NCBI RefSeq assembly: GCF_900129845.1
Contig: NZ_FQXB01000002.1
Location: 312,501 to 376,500, forward strand
Source: Cognatiyoonia sediminum
Lineage (GTDB): Bacteria > Pseudomonadota > Alphaproteobacteria > Rhodobacterales > Rhodobacteraceae
Length of the DNA stretch: 64,000 bases
Reading direction: 5' to 3'
Part shown: in pieces, positions 35,808-46,624 of the stretch
Position numbering within the stretch: the first letter of the stretch is position 1
Layout of the letters: every line of letters begins with the position of its first letter
Position numbers and translations under genes: made by a program
Notes under the pieces: generated by a model
Seen by the model: only the letters and a program-made list of their open reading frames with translations
Databases searched by the model: none
Told to the model about the DNA's origin: nothing

Positions 35808-35846
35808 CGTGATGGTAGGCACGAGCTAAGTTTTAGGAGGCCCGAT

Positions 35847-36440
35847 ATGACAAAAGCTCTGATCGTGATCGATGTGCAAAATGACTTTTGCCCCGGCGGT
35901 GCGCTGGCCGTTGCGGGTGGTGATGAGATCGTCGGTGGGATCAACGCTTTGATGGATGATTTCGACGCCGTGATCCTGACGCAAGATTGGCATCCGGCAG
36001 GGCATTCTTCATTGGCGAGTTCGCATGACGGTCAGGAGCCGATGAGCGTTATCGAGATGCCTTATGGGCCGCAGGTGCTTTGGCCCGATCATTGTATTCA
36101 AGGCACCCGCGGCAGCGCCTTTCACAGCGATCTGCGCGTTGATGGCGACCTGATCATCCGTAAAGGCTACAATCCTGCAATCGACAGTTATTCCGCTTTC
36201 TTCGAAAACGATCACACCACTCCGACTGGGCTTGAAGGATATCTTCGCACCCGTGGGATCAACAATGTGACGATGGTTGGCTTGGCGTTTGACTTCTGCG
36301 TGAACTATTCTGCTGTTGATGCGGCAAAGCTTGGGTTCGATGTAACGGTACGGCAGAATCTGTGCCGCGCGATCGATTTTGACGGCTCACTGGAGGCGGC
36401 GAAAACCGGCATGGCGGACGCTGGGGTCGTTCTTAGCTAA
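35847..36440 (+). CDS. pncA: Nicotinamidase
   Basis: The 197-residue isochorismatase-fold protein has D9 in VIDVQNDFCPGGAL, the metal ligands in TQDWHPAGHSS, Lys in IIRKGYNP, and the catalytic Cys in GLAFDFCVN. It hydrolyses nicotinamide to nicotinate, which pncB (about 5 kb away) then uses. AGGAGG lies 8 bp before the ATG. Confidence 0.96.
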   Translation: MTKALIVIDVQNDFCPGGALAVAGGDEIVGGINALMDDFDAVILTQDWHPAGHSSLASSHDGQEPMSVIEMPYGPQVLWPDHCIQGTRGSAFHSDLRVDGDLIIRKGYNPAIDSYSAFFENDHTTPTGLEGYLRTRGINNVTMVGLAFDFCVNYSAVDAAKLGFDVTVRQNLCRAIDFDGSLEAAKTGMADAGVVLS

Positions 36441-36555
36441 CGGTCGGTCGCGATCCGAAGCGCTTTGCATTTCGGGCGCATATTTCACTTTACAGTGCTC
36501 CAAAATGATGATGCCGTCCGCCATATCGCTGCACTCAATCATGGAGGATAGGTGA

Positions 36556-37755
36556 ATGCAGGCTCCGTCAAAAACATCCTATGACGTGGTCATTGTCGGT
36601 GGCGCGATGTACGGGTCGTCGATCGCGTGGTGGCTGACAGAACAGGCCGGTTTTGATGGTTCCGTTTTGGTCGTCGAGCGTGATCCGACGTATGAGTTTT
36701 GCTCGACCTCGCATACGAACAGCTGCATCCGGCAGCAATTTAGCGCACCAATCAACATCCAAATCTCTCAGTTCGGGGCAGAGTTTATCAAAAACTTCCG
36801 CAGTTTTATGGGCGGGGATGAGCGGGTGCCTGACATCACGCTGCAAAGTTTTGGCTATCTCTATCTGGCCGACAATGAAGGTTTTGCGGCGACGCTCAAA
36901 GATGCCCAGCAGGTCCAGTCAAAGCTTGGCTCGGGCACGATGCACCTGACGCGGGATGAAATTCAGGAACGGTATCCGTTCTATAACCTCGAAGACATTC
37001 TGGCGGGTAATCACAACCTCGTTGATGAGGGGTATTTCGACGGCAACACGATCTTTGACTGGTGGAAACGATCCGCGCGCGAGCGTGGTGTCGAATATGC
37101 CCACAACGAAGTCGTGTCGATGACACAAGCGCCCTCAGGTCTTGTCACGTCCGTCACGCTTGCAACAGGAGAGGAAATCTCTTGCGGCACGGTGGTCAAT
37201 TGCTCTGGCCCGCGGGCAGTAGAAACCAGTCGGATGGCGGGGATTGAAGTGCCGATCGAACCGCGCAAGCGCTACACATTCATCTTCCGATCCGAAGAGC
37301 CGCTGGGCCATGTTTTACCGCTCACAATCAACCCATCAGGCGTGCACATGCGCAGCGATGGCCCCTACTTCATGGCCGGTTGCCCGCCGGAGGATGATCA
37401 CGCCGTCGCCTATGATGATTTCGAAATGGATCATGCGATTTGGGAAGATCACATCTGGCCGGCGGTGGCCTATCGCGTGCCGCATTTTGAACGGGCCAAG
37501 GTGATCAACTCTTGGGCCGGGCATTATGCCTATAACACGCTGGATCAAAACGCGATTGTCGGGCCGCACCCGGAGGTGACGAATTTCATCTTCGCCAATG
37601 GGTTCTCAGGCCATGGCTTCCAGCAATCCCCTGCCATCGGACGTGGCGTAGCGGAATGGATCGCGTCGGGCGCGTATCAATCCATCGACATGAGCCCTTT
37701 CGGCTATGATCGGGTGATCGAAAATCGGAAATTTGTAGAGAAGGCCGTCATCTGA
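36556..37755 (+). CDS. FAD-dependent amino-acid/amine oxidoreductase (DAO family)
   Basis: The 399-residue protein has an FAD dinucleotide motif VVIVGGAMYGSSIAWWL (10-26), the STSHTNSCIRQQFS segment near residue 51-64, the DAO middle region VVNCSGPRA and the C-terminal NGFSGHGFQQSPAIGR flavin loop of sarcosine-oxidase-like enzymes. It oxidises an N-methyl or amino substrate, unknown. GGAGG lies upstream of the ATG. It heads a three-gene run with the epimerase and a small membrane gene. Confidence 0.92.
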   Translation: MQAPSKTSYDVVIVGGAMYGSSIAWWLTEQAGFDGSVLVVERDPTYEFCSTSHTNSCIRQQFSAPINIQISQFGAEFIKNFRSFMGGDERVPDITLQSFGYLYLADNEGFAATLKDAQQVQSKLGSGTMHLTRDEIQERYPFYNLEDILAGNHNLVDEGYFDGNTIFDWWKRSARERGVEYAHNEVVSMTQAPSGLVTSVTLATGEEISCGTVVNCSGPRAVETSRMAGIEVPIEPRKRYTFIFRSEEPLGHVLPLTINPSGVHMRSDGPYFMAGCPPEDDHAVAYDDFEMDHAIWEDHIWPAVAYRVPHFERAKVINSWAGHYAYNTLDQNAIVGPHPEVTNFIFANGFSGHGFQQSPAIGRGVAEWIASGAYQSIDMSPFGYDRVIENRKFVEKAVI

Positions 37756-37773
37756 CGGGAAAGGACGAGAGCC

Positions 37774-38604
37774 ATGAAAATCGTTTTAACCGGAGCCGCA
37801 GGGCGTTTGGGCGGCATTTGTCGGGAGCCTTTGTCGAAGATGTGTGATGAGCTGGTCTCAACCGACCGCGTCGACAGCATCGACGGATTGGCCGCGAATG
37901 AGACCTATGTGAAATGCGATATTGGTGAGCGGGAGCCGGTTCATGCTCTGCTGGAAGGCGCGGATATGGTCGTCCATTTTGGGTCCATCGCGGATGAGGC
38001 GCCGTGGGGAGATATCCTTCATTCCAACATCTTGAGTGCCTATAACATCTGGGAAAGTGCGTATCAGCATGGGGTGAAGCGGATCGTATTCGCCTCATCG
38101 ATCCACGCGGTTGGGATGCACAAGAAACACGACTTCATCGGTGTCGATGCGGCGCATCGGCCAGATACTTACTACGGGTTGGCGAAGTGTTTCACCGAAG
38201 ACCTCGCCAGCCTTTATTGGGATAAGCGGGGCTTGGAGACCGTCGCGATGCGGATCGCTTCGGCCTCAGGTAAGGTTTGCAATTCTCGCGCTTTGGGGTC
38301 GTGGCTGTCGGATGGGGATTTAGTGCAGTTGGTGCAGAAATCCGTGACAGCACCCACGACGGGCTTCACGATTGTCTATGGTGTATCGAACAACGACCGA
38401 GCAGGGTTGGACAACTCCGGCGCATCGGCTTTGGGGTATCGGCCGAAGGACAATGCGGAAGAGTTCGCGGCAGAAATCCTTGCCAACGCGCCGCCGCAGA
38501 ACAACCAAGACCCAGAAGATATGTGCCACGGCGGGCCGTTCGCTGTGGTGCCCTTGGGCGAGAGCGGGGTGGAGATGATCAAAGCCCGCTCGGTCAAGAC
38601 CTGA
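37774..38604 (+). CDS. NAD-dependent epimerase/dehydratase, uronate dehydrogenase-like
   Basis: The 276-residue short-chain dehydrogenase has the nucleotide-binding VLTGAAGRLGG (4-14), VVHFGSIADEAPW, and the catalytic YYGLAK (Tyr-x3-Lys). Uronate dehydrogenases, which oxidise galacturonate or glucuronate, are the closest resemblance. AAAGGA lies upstream. Spacing to the DAO gene is 18 bp, so they form an operon. Which carbon source it serves is open. Confidence 0.88.
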   Translation: MKIVLTGAAGRLGGICREPLSKMCDELVSTDRVDSIDGLAANETYVKCDIGEREPVHALLEGADMVVHFGSIADEAPWGDILHSNILSAYNIWESAYQHGVKRIVFASSIHAVGMHKKHDFIGVDAAHRPDTYYGLAKCFTEDLASLYWDKRGLETVAMRIASASGKVCNSRALGSWLSDGDLVQLVQKSVTAPTTGFTIVYGVSNNDRAGLDNSGASALGYRPKDNAEEFAAEILANAPPQNNQDPEDMCHGGPFAVVPLGESGVEMIKARSVKT

Positions 38605-38837
38605 TGGACAACCGTCGCTGGACAACAGTGTTTGAGGTGACGGGATCGGTGCTGGCCATGGCCTATGCGCTGCTGATCGCGTCGAATACCGGGAATGAGA
38701 TTTTGGGGTTCTCGCTGCTGCTGATCTCTGCGCTGCTTTTTGCGGCGTGGGGGTGGCTGGACAAGCGTTGGGCGTTTTTGCTATTGCAGGCGTTCTACGC
38801 GGGGTCGGCGATTATTGGGTTGGTGAGGTGGAGTTAG
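38604..38837 (+). CDS. Small two- to three-helix membrane protein
   Basis: The 77-residue product starts at an ATG overlapping the previous stop by one base (TGATG). Hydrophobic helices cover nearly all of it (SVLAMAYALLIASN; ILGFSLLLISALLFAAWGWL; AFLLLQAFYAGSAIIGLV). It resembles small inner-membrane proteins of unknown role common in Rhodobacteraceae. It is the last gene of the DAO-epimerase operon. Confidence 0.76.
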   Translation: MDNRRWTTVFEVTGSVLAMAYALLIASNTGNEILGFSLLLISALLFAAWGWLDKRWAFLLLQAFYAGSAIIGLVRWS

Positions 38838-38838
38838 A

Positions 38839-39018
38839 TTAGGTTAGGCGGAACTCTTCCAAGTGGTTGCTGATGTATAGGACATAGGCGATGGCGTAAT
38901 CGCTTTTCTCGAGGACCCCATAAGCGAAATGCGGCTTTAAGTGGGCCTCGTATGCGCGGAAGATGGACGGCACTGATTTGAAGCGTAGCAGGCCTTCCGT
39001 CGGTTCGTTTTCGATCAT
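38839..39018 (-). CDS. Possible small protein (59 aa)
   Basis: The frame reads MIENEPTEGLLRFKSVPSIF… and ends HLEEFRLT. Its composition is protein-like, with amphipathic stretches and no long shadow above it, but there is no clear ribosome site and a stop lies three codons upstream of the ATG. It converges on the membrane gene with a one-base gap. I do not recognise it. The 39019-39299 stretch beside it has no clear gene. Confidence 0.42.
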   Translation of the reverse strand: MIENEPTEGLLRFKSVPSIFRAYEAHLKPHFAYGVLEKSDYAIAYVLYISNHLEEFRLT

Positions 39019-39299
39019 GACGACCTAGTCCGGGATGATTTTTCGAGGCCGTGAGACATTTTCTGTCGCGCGTTGAACACCGAATAAGCCAGCTGGCCAA
39101 AGGCGCATTGAAACATCTGAGATCGCTTTTCGGGAAAGCCGGACATAGAAAATTCGACCTATTGCGCAAGGTGATAAGAAGTCCGCCTCGAGTCCCAACC
39201 GATGAGCTTGTCGAAGGGGCCTTTGCCAACGTGTCTACCGATAATCCCCCCACTTTTAGAGGGGCACATCAGATTGAGACCCAAATGGCTCTGATCTCA

Positions 39300-39950
39300 T
39301 TATTTCATGGGAAGCAAGACGCGATCTGACAAACCAATTATCGGAAAAGGGATTCGGAGCCAATCAATCTGCTGCTTATTTTCTTCAATCCAATCAAGTA
39401 GTTCATTTGGTTCATCGGCATAAATTTCAACGTACTTTGATGCCGGTGTAACTGCGAGCAAACCTTTCTCGTCAATCACTGCATTTGCTGTTGGATAGTC
39501 AACAGATAGATCCAAATTGCTGCGAAGCCTGAGCGTCGCATATCTTAAGACATCGCCCCGATTTTGCACGGGACGTGTCGTCATCAAAGTCATAAATTCA
39601 CAGATATCAAAGCCAGCAATGCCACCTAGTGGAAGTTCACCAGAAGATGAGATCGCGAACGTTCCTTTCTCGGGACCTTCATAGGCAATCCAATAAATAA
39701 GCAAGCCGCGCTGGGGATGTAAGTTTACAACGCGCCCCTGATAAGCGGCTGACAAAGCCACCAATGCATTACTGCTTTGGTAATCATACTCGATTTGACA
39801 CTCGTTCTCTTGGCGCAAACGTTCCTCCGCAGTTGGCAAGCGTTGCGAAAGGGCTGCCTCCTCATAAAGCGTAGCTTCTTGTGCGGATGCGGGTTTCGCC
39901 AAAGACAAAACTAAAGAGCCAAAGAAGAAGAAACATTTCCTAGAACTCAT
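39300..39950 (-). CDS. Secreted hypothetical protein
   Basis: The 216-residue protein has a Sec signal (CFFFFGSLVLSLAKPASA, cleavage near 23). The mature part is mixed alpha/beta, with two Cys (NECQIEY; FDICEFM) that could pair. Its G+C is lower than that of gyrB. I do not recognise a family. It is monocistronic, between the accessory stretch and gyrB. Function is unknown. Confidence 0.65.
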   Translation of the reverse strand: MSSRKCFFFFGSLVLSLAKPASAQEATLYEEAALSQRLPTAEERLRQENECQIEYDYQSSNALVALSAAYQGRVVNLHPQRGLLIYWIAYEGPEKGTFAISSSGELPLGGIAGFDICEFMTLMTTRPVQNRGDVLRYATLRLRSNLDLSVDYPTANAVIDEKGLLAVTPASKYVEIYADEPNELLDWIEENKQQIDWLRIPFPIIGLSDRVLLPMK

Positions 39951-40064
39951 AAATTCTTACCTCAAAACTAGAGTTATCGCGTCTTGCGGCGGCGCAAAAA
40001 ACATACCGCTACGAATTATTTTGCATCATAAACTGCTGAACTGACTCGTGATATGACTAGCAAA

Positions 40065-42503
<2,439 letters not shown>

Positions 42504-42568
42504 TCAATATATAGAGAATTTGCGACGGAATGTCACGCAATCGGCACAAGATTTTGGGGCAATCTTCG

Positions 42569-43189
42569 CTAGGTAAGTGGGATCACCAAACCTACTCCGA
42601 TCAGTAGGACACCAGAGGTGATATTGGTCCGGCGCAGAGCCGTTGGCGACTTGAGAATTGACCGTGCTTTGTCGATGAAAATCGCAAGGCACAGGTTACC
42701 GATCAGCGGGATGATGAAGCTGAGAAAGCAGATAACGGCAATGTCCCAACCCGTCAGCGCGCGGAGGTCAAAGAACCCAGGCAGGACACCCATGTAAAAC
42801 AAGATCGCTTTAGGGTTTCCGAGGATGACCGCTAATCCAGCGAGGAAACCTGCCCACGCCCCAGGACGGGTCAAGCGGCTGTCGCTTGCGATGGTTTTGT
42901 CCGCGTTTTTGATGACCATGTAACCCATGACAAGGAAGATCACCGCAGCAACCCATTTCAGCACGGTCATGAAGTCCGCGTAGACCGACACCACCCAGCT
43001 GACCCCGATGATCGCCAGAAACGGCCAGAGGACGTCTCCGACAACGACCCCGAGTGCAAGCGGCCACGCCCCGTGGAAGCCGCCTGAGAGCCCTCTGGCG
43101 ATCAAGGCAACCCAGACCGGCCCAGGCGTTAGGAACAGCACCAAAAGCGCCCCGGCATAGAGCAGCATGTCAGACGGCGTGATCGTCAT
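42569..43189 (-). CDS. LysE family exporter
   Basis: The 206-residue protein has about six hydrophobic helices and the LysE/RhtB signature TPGPVWVALIARGLSGG (about 21-37), with GNPKAILFYMGVLP in the middle. It exports an amino acid or related compound; which one cannot be told. It starts 1 bp after the GNAT stop, so the two are an operon. Confidence 0.91.
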   Translation of the reverse strand: MTITPSDMLLYAGALLVLFLTPGPVWVALIARGLSGGFHGAWPLALGVVVGDVLWPFLAIIGVSWVVSVYADFMTVLKWVAAVIFLVMGYMVIKNADKTIASDSRLTRPGAWAGFLAGLAVILGNPKAILFYMGVLPGFFDLRALTGWDIAVICFLSFIIPLIGNLCLAIFIDKARSILKSPTALRRTNITSGVLLIGVGLVIPLT

Positions 43190-43190
43190 G

Positions 43191-43718
43191 TCAGAATTTA
43201 TGTCCCATCAGATCGACAACCACGCTGTCATTCCATGGTTTGCCGCGCAAGGGAAGCACCATAAGCGCACCCGTCGGCCTTTGGACGACCTTGCCTGAAC
43301 GTGCACCTTCCATCGTGGTATAGATGGCATGGTTCGGGACGGTTCGGAAACCATGCCCTGCATAGATTGGCCGATCGCCGAATAGGACGAAGAAATCAGC
43401 CAGGCTCGCTTTGGCTTCTTCGACTGCGGCATTCATCAGCACTGTGGCCAAACCCTTGCCTCGATAGGTTGGGTCGGTTGCGACTTCGGCAAGGCCGACA
43501 GCATCACAAAGGTCTTCGCCTAAGCGAATGACGCGGAAATCCAAGGCCATATGGGCGACAATCTTTCCTTCATCTCGCAAGGCAAGCCGAAGGTGGTGAC
43601 GTTGTTGGAAAAACGATCTGCCGCCAAAATCCGTCTCAAAACACCGCGCCATCAGGTCGGCGATCTGAGCCTCGTCTTCCGAGGTGAGATCAAGTTCGTG
43701 AATGCGTTCAACCTGCAT
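43191..43718 (-). CDS. GNAT family N-acetyltransferase
   Basis: The 175-residue protein has the GNAT core: LAEVATDPTYRGKGLATVLMNAAVEEA with the acetyl-CoA-binding R/Q-x-x-G-x-A (YRGKGLA), followed by the beta-bulge FVLFGDRPIYAGHGFR. The acceptor is unknown. Its 5' end overlaps the VOC gene's last 11 bp, within a VOC-GNAT-LysE run downstream of recF. Confidence 0.91.
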   Translation of the reverse strand: MQVERIHELDLTSEDEAQIADLMARCFETDFGGRSFFQQRHHLRLALRDEGKIVAHMALDFRVIRLGEDLCDAVGLAEVATDPTYRGKGLATVLMNAAVEEAKASLADFFVLFGDRPIYAGHGFRTVPNHAIYTTMEGARSGKVVQRPTGALMVLPLRGKPWNDSVVVDLMGHKF

Positions 43719-44139
43719 CGGGTAAAGTCAAACTCCCATCCTCATTTGGCGGCCAAAACGGGTTCATCGCGACCTCCCAGACATGGCCGTCAGGGTCTGC
43801 ATAGTAGCCGGAATACCCACCCCAGAACACTTTTTCGGGGCGTTTTAACTCGGTGGCGCCCGCTGCTAGCGCCTTGTCAAAGGCCGCATCCACCTCTGCT
43901 TCTGTTGGAAAGTTCTGACCAAGCGTCGATCCCCCGATCCCAAGCTGTGTGCCAGGGCGGCCTTGATCCTTTGCTAAATCTTTCAAGCCAAACAACCCCA
44001 AAGCCATACCATTGATCTGATAGAAAGCAGCTTCCTCCAAATCCTCTTTCGGTTCCCATCCAAGGGCTGCATAAAAGGCTTTTGACCGCTCAAGATCGGC
44101 GACACCTAGGGTAATCAAAGTCACTCGTTGTGGTGTCAT
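43708..44139 (-). CDS. VOC family (glyoxalase-like) protein
   Basis: The start is at MTPQRVTLITLGVADLERS (44139), with GGAG 7 bp upstream and a 4-bp ATGA overlap with recF. The 143-residue protein has the VOC layout (AFYAALGWEPKED; FQINGMALGLF; YYADPDGHVWEVAMNP with the metal-ligand Glu near the end). It may act on a small toxic or reactive compound. The longest frame has 44 extra residues that look like recF sequence out of frame. Confidence 0.9.
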   Translation of the reverse strand: MTPQRVTLITLGVADLERSKAFYAALGWEPKEDLEEAAFYQINGMALGLFGLKDLAKDQGRPGTQLGIGGSTLGQNFPTEAEVDAAFDKALAAGATELKRPEKVFWGGYSGYYADPDGHVWEVAMNPFWPPNEDGSLTLPDAG

Positions 44140-45251
44140 AGGCTGCTCCTTTGTTCGGCGACCGAGGCTCCGTCCACTTCGCTCACCTCTATATACTGCG
44201 CGCGATCGCCGAGTTCTGCAAACAGCTCCGGCCCTGTGCCGGTCATCCACGCTTGCGCCCCCAAGGCGCATATCTCATCGTAAAGCGCCGCACGACGCCC
44301 TGCATCGAGATGCGCCGCCACCTCATCCAATAGAATGATCGGCGGCGCGCCAAAATCGCGCCCCACCGCGCGGGCGTTGGCAAGGATGACGCTGATCAAA
44401 AGCGCCTTCTGTTCGCCGGTTGAACAATCCTTCGCAGGCACGCCTTTATCCGTGAACACCGCCTCCAAATCCGCTCGATGCGGCCCGACAAGTGTCCGAC
44501 CGGCACCCAGATCGCTGGACCGCCCATCAGCCAGTGCGGCCTTTAGGGCCTCCGAATCATCCTGCCCCTCAAAGGGGTTGGCATTGCCAAGGCTCAAACC
44601 CGCCTGAGGAAACGCGGTTTCGGCATCCGCCTGCCCCGCTATCAGTTCAGAGATTGCGTGTTGGCGGTTTCGCGTAATCTCCGCGCCCGCCTCTGCCATT
44701 TGCGCCTCAAGTGCCACATACCAATGGGCATCGCGCACCATGTCTTTCAGCAAACGGTTCCGCTCCCGCATCGCTTTTTCATATTTTAACACTGCCTCTG
44801 CGTGATGTGGCAGAAAGCTGAGCGTCGCGCGGTCCAAGAACCGCCTGCGTCCATCCGCGCCTTCGATCCAAAGCCGGTCCATGGAGGGCACGAGCCAAAC
44901 CATGCGCCCGACACGACCCAAAGCAATCTGGGCTGCGGCCTTATCGTCAATCCGCACCTGTCGAGACTGCCCCGCTTCAGCCCCTGTTTCCAGCTCATGA
45001 GTCTGGTGAAGCGATTGCAGAACACCCTTCACCTTCCACCCCAAGGCTTCCGGCCTGCGCGTCAGATCATCCGGCCCCGCGCGCCGCAACCCGCGCCCGG
45101 GTGACAACAACGATACAGCCTCAATCAGATTTGTCTTACCCGCGCCATTGGCCCCGTAAATCGCAATAGGACGTCCATCGCACTCAAGCTCCACCAGCTT
45201 GTGCGACCGGAAATGCGACAACATCAAAGAGGTCAGCGCGAGTTGTTTCAT
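44136..45251 (-). CDS. recF: DNA replication and repair protein RecF
   Basis: The 371-residue SMC-like ATPase has Walker A AIYGANGAGKTNL (about 31-43), the signature SPGRGLR, and the Walker B ILLDEVAAHLDAGRR. It loads RecA at single-strand gaps. It follows dnaN in the usual dnaA-dnaN-recF order and overlaps the VOC gene by 4 bp. Confidence 0.97.
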   Translation of the reverse strand: MKQLALTSLMLSHFRSHKLVELECDGRPIAIYGANGAGKTNLIEAVSLLSPGRGLRRAGPDDLTRRPEALGWKVKGVLQSLHQTHELETGAEAGQSRQVRIDDKAAAQIALGRVGRMVWLVPSMDRLWIEGADGRRRFLDRATLSFLPHHAEAVLKYEKAMRERNRLLKDMVRDAHWYVALEAQMAEAGAEITRNRQHAISELIAGQADAETAFPQAGLSLGNANPFEGQDDSEALKAALADGRSSDLGAGRTLVGPHRADLEAVFTDKGVPAKDCSTGEQKALLISVILANARAVGRDFGAPPIILLDEVAAHLDAGRRAALYDEICALGAQAWMTGTGPELFAELGDRAQYIEVSEVDGASVAEQRSSL

Positions 45252-45302
45252 AGCGGTTCCCCAGTCGCGAACTCAAATCCTGGGCTCCGCCCGTTCGCGG
45301 CT

Positions 45303-45325
45303 GAAACGATACACCGTATCGTTTC
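45303..45325. other. Perfect 10-bp palindrome between recF and dnaN
   Basis: GAAACGATAC and GTATCGTTTC are separated by ACC. It lies in the 125-bp spacer between dnaN and recF on the minus strand. It may be a transcript hairpin or a dispersed palindromic repeat. No T tract follows. Confidence 0.55.
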
Positions 45326-45376
45326 CGAGACGCCACTCACCCTCACGCCGGTGGCTCCCCACCTCGCAAAGGGCGC

Positions 45377-46495
45377 TTAGACCCGCATCGGCATCACGAC
45401 ATAGACCGCGCTGGTGTCATTGCCTTCGCGCATCAAGGTCGGATCGCCTGAGGAATTGAACAGGAACACGGCGTTTTCGCGATCCACCTGACTGGCGATT
45501 TCCAGCAGGTACTTCGCGTTAAACCCGATGTCCAAACGCTCGTCGCCATAGGCCACGGCCAATTCTTCCTCCGCAGCGCCACTGTCCGGAGCATTCACGG
45601 ACAGAACCAGTTTGTCTTCTTCCAAGGCCAGCTTCACAGCGCGCGAGCGTTCGGAAGACACTGTCGCGACGCGATCAACAGCTTTGGCAAATTCGGAGGC
45701 ATCTACTTCCAACTTGCGGGTGTTTCCTTGCGGGATCACGCGGGTGTAGTCGGGGAAGGTTCCATCGATCACTTTCGATGTGAGCGTGATATCCGGCGTT
45801 GCGAAACGCACTTTGGTTTCGCTGACCGAGACGGCGATTTGCGTCTCATCATCGTCGAGAAGCTTGCGCAACTCACCAACAGTTTTGCGCGGCACGATCA
45901 CACCGGCCATATCGGCGGCCCCATCAGGCAAATCCGCATCAATACGAGCCAGTCGGTGGCCGTCCGTCGCGACACAGCGCAACACTTTGCCGCCATCTGC
46001 GTCAGCGATGTGCATGTAGACACCGTTCAAATAGTAACGCGTCTCTTCCGTCGAAATCGCAAATTTCGATTTGTCGAACAGGCGGCGCAACATGGGAGCT
46101 GGAGCGGAGAAATTCGCGGCATATTCGGACGACGCCATCACCGGGAAATCTTCCTTCGGTAGCGTGGCGAGCGAGAAATTGGACCTCCCCGCTTCAATCG
46201 TCAAACGTCCTGACGCACCATCTTCAGTCAAAGTGACTAAGGCCCCATCAGGCAGCTTGCGCACAATCTCGTTCAGAGTCACGGCCGACACAGTCGTTGC
46301 CCCTGCGCGTTCAACTTGGGCAGGCGCGCGATCAACCACCTCTATATCAAGGTCAGTCGCTCGGAATTGCACCGTGTCGCCCTCGGCTTCGATCAACACG
46401 TTGGCCAAGATTGGAATGGTGTTCCTACGCTCCACAACGGATTGGGCTTGGGCGACTGCCTTCAGCAGACTTGCACGTTCAATACTTAACTTCAT
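45377..46495 (-). CDS. dnaN: DNA polymerase III beta sliding clamp
   Basis: The 372-residue protein has three clamp folds: N-terminal IERASLLKAVAQAQSVVERRNTIPILANVLIEA, middle FAISTEETRYYLNGVYMH with ATDGHRLA, and C-terminal FNAKYLLEIASQV with YVVMPMRV at the end. It tethers the replicative polymerase. It is the gene after dnaA. Confidence 0.98.
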   Translation of the reverse strand: MKLSIERASLLKAVAQAQSVVERRNTIPILANVLIEAEGDTVQFRATDLDIEVVDRAPAQVERAGATTVSAVTLNEIVRKLPDGALVTLTEDGASGRLTIEAGRSNFSLATLPKEDFPVMASSEYAANFSAPAPMLRRLFDKSKFAISTEETRYYLNGVYMHIADADGGKVLRCVATDGHRLARIDADLPDGAADMAGVIVPRKTVGELRKLLDDDETQIAVSVSETKVRFATPDITLTSKVIDGTFPDYTRVIPQGNTRKLEVDASEFAKAVDRVATVSSERSRAVKLALEEDKLVLSVNAPDSGAAEEELAVAYGDERLDIGFNAKYLLEIASQVDRENAVFLFNSSGDPTLMREGNDTSAVYVVMPMRV

Positions 46496-46624
46496 AATCC
46501 CACGCTCCGATGTCTGTGGCTGACGCCTTTAGGGACGCAAAAACTACCTGTTTTCACGTCCGGCTCAAGCAGAATTTAAATGAACTGTCTGTCAAGGTGC
46601 GATGGGCGTCAAGCGCCCAAGACC

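Noticed and set aside
39051-39329. 92-codon plus-strand frame (GTG start)
   Set aside because: Overlaps the end of the secreted-protein gene, has a weak ribosome site and gives no recognisable protein; it might be a gene remnant but I cannot support it.
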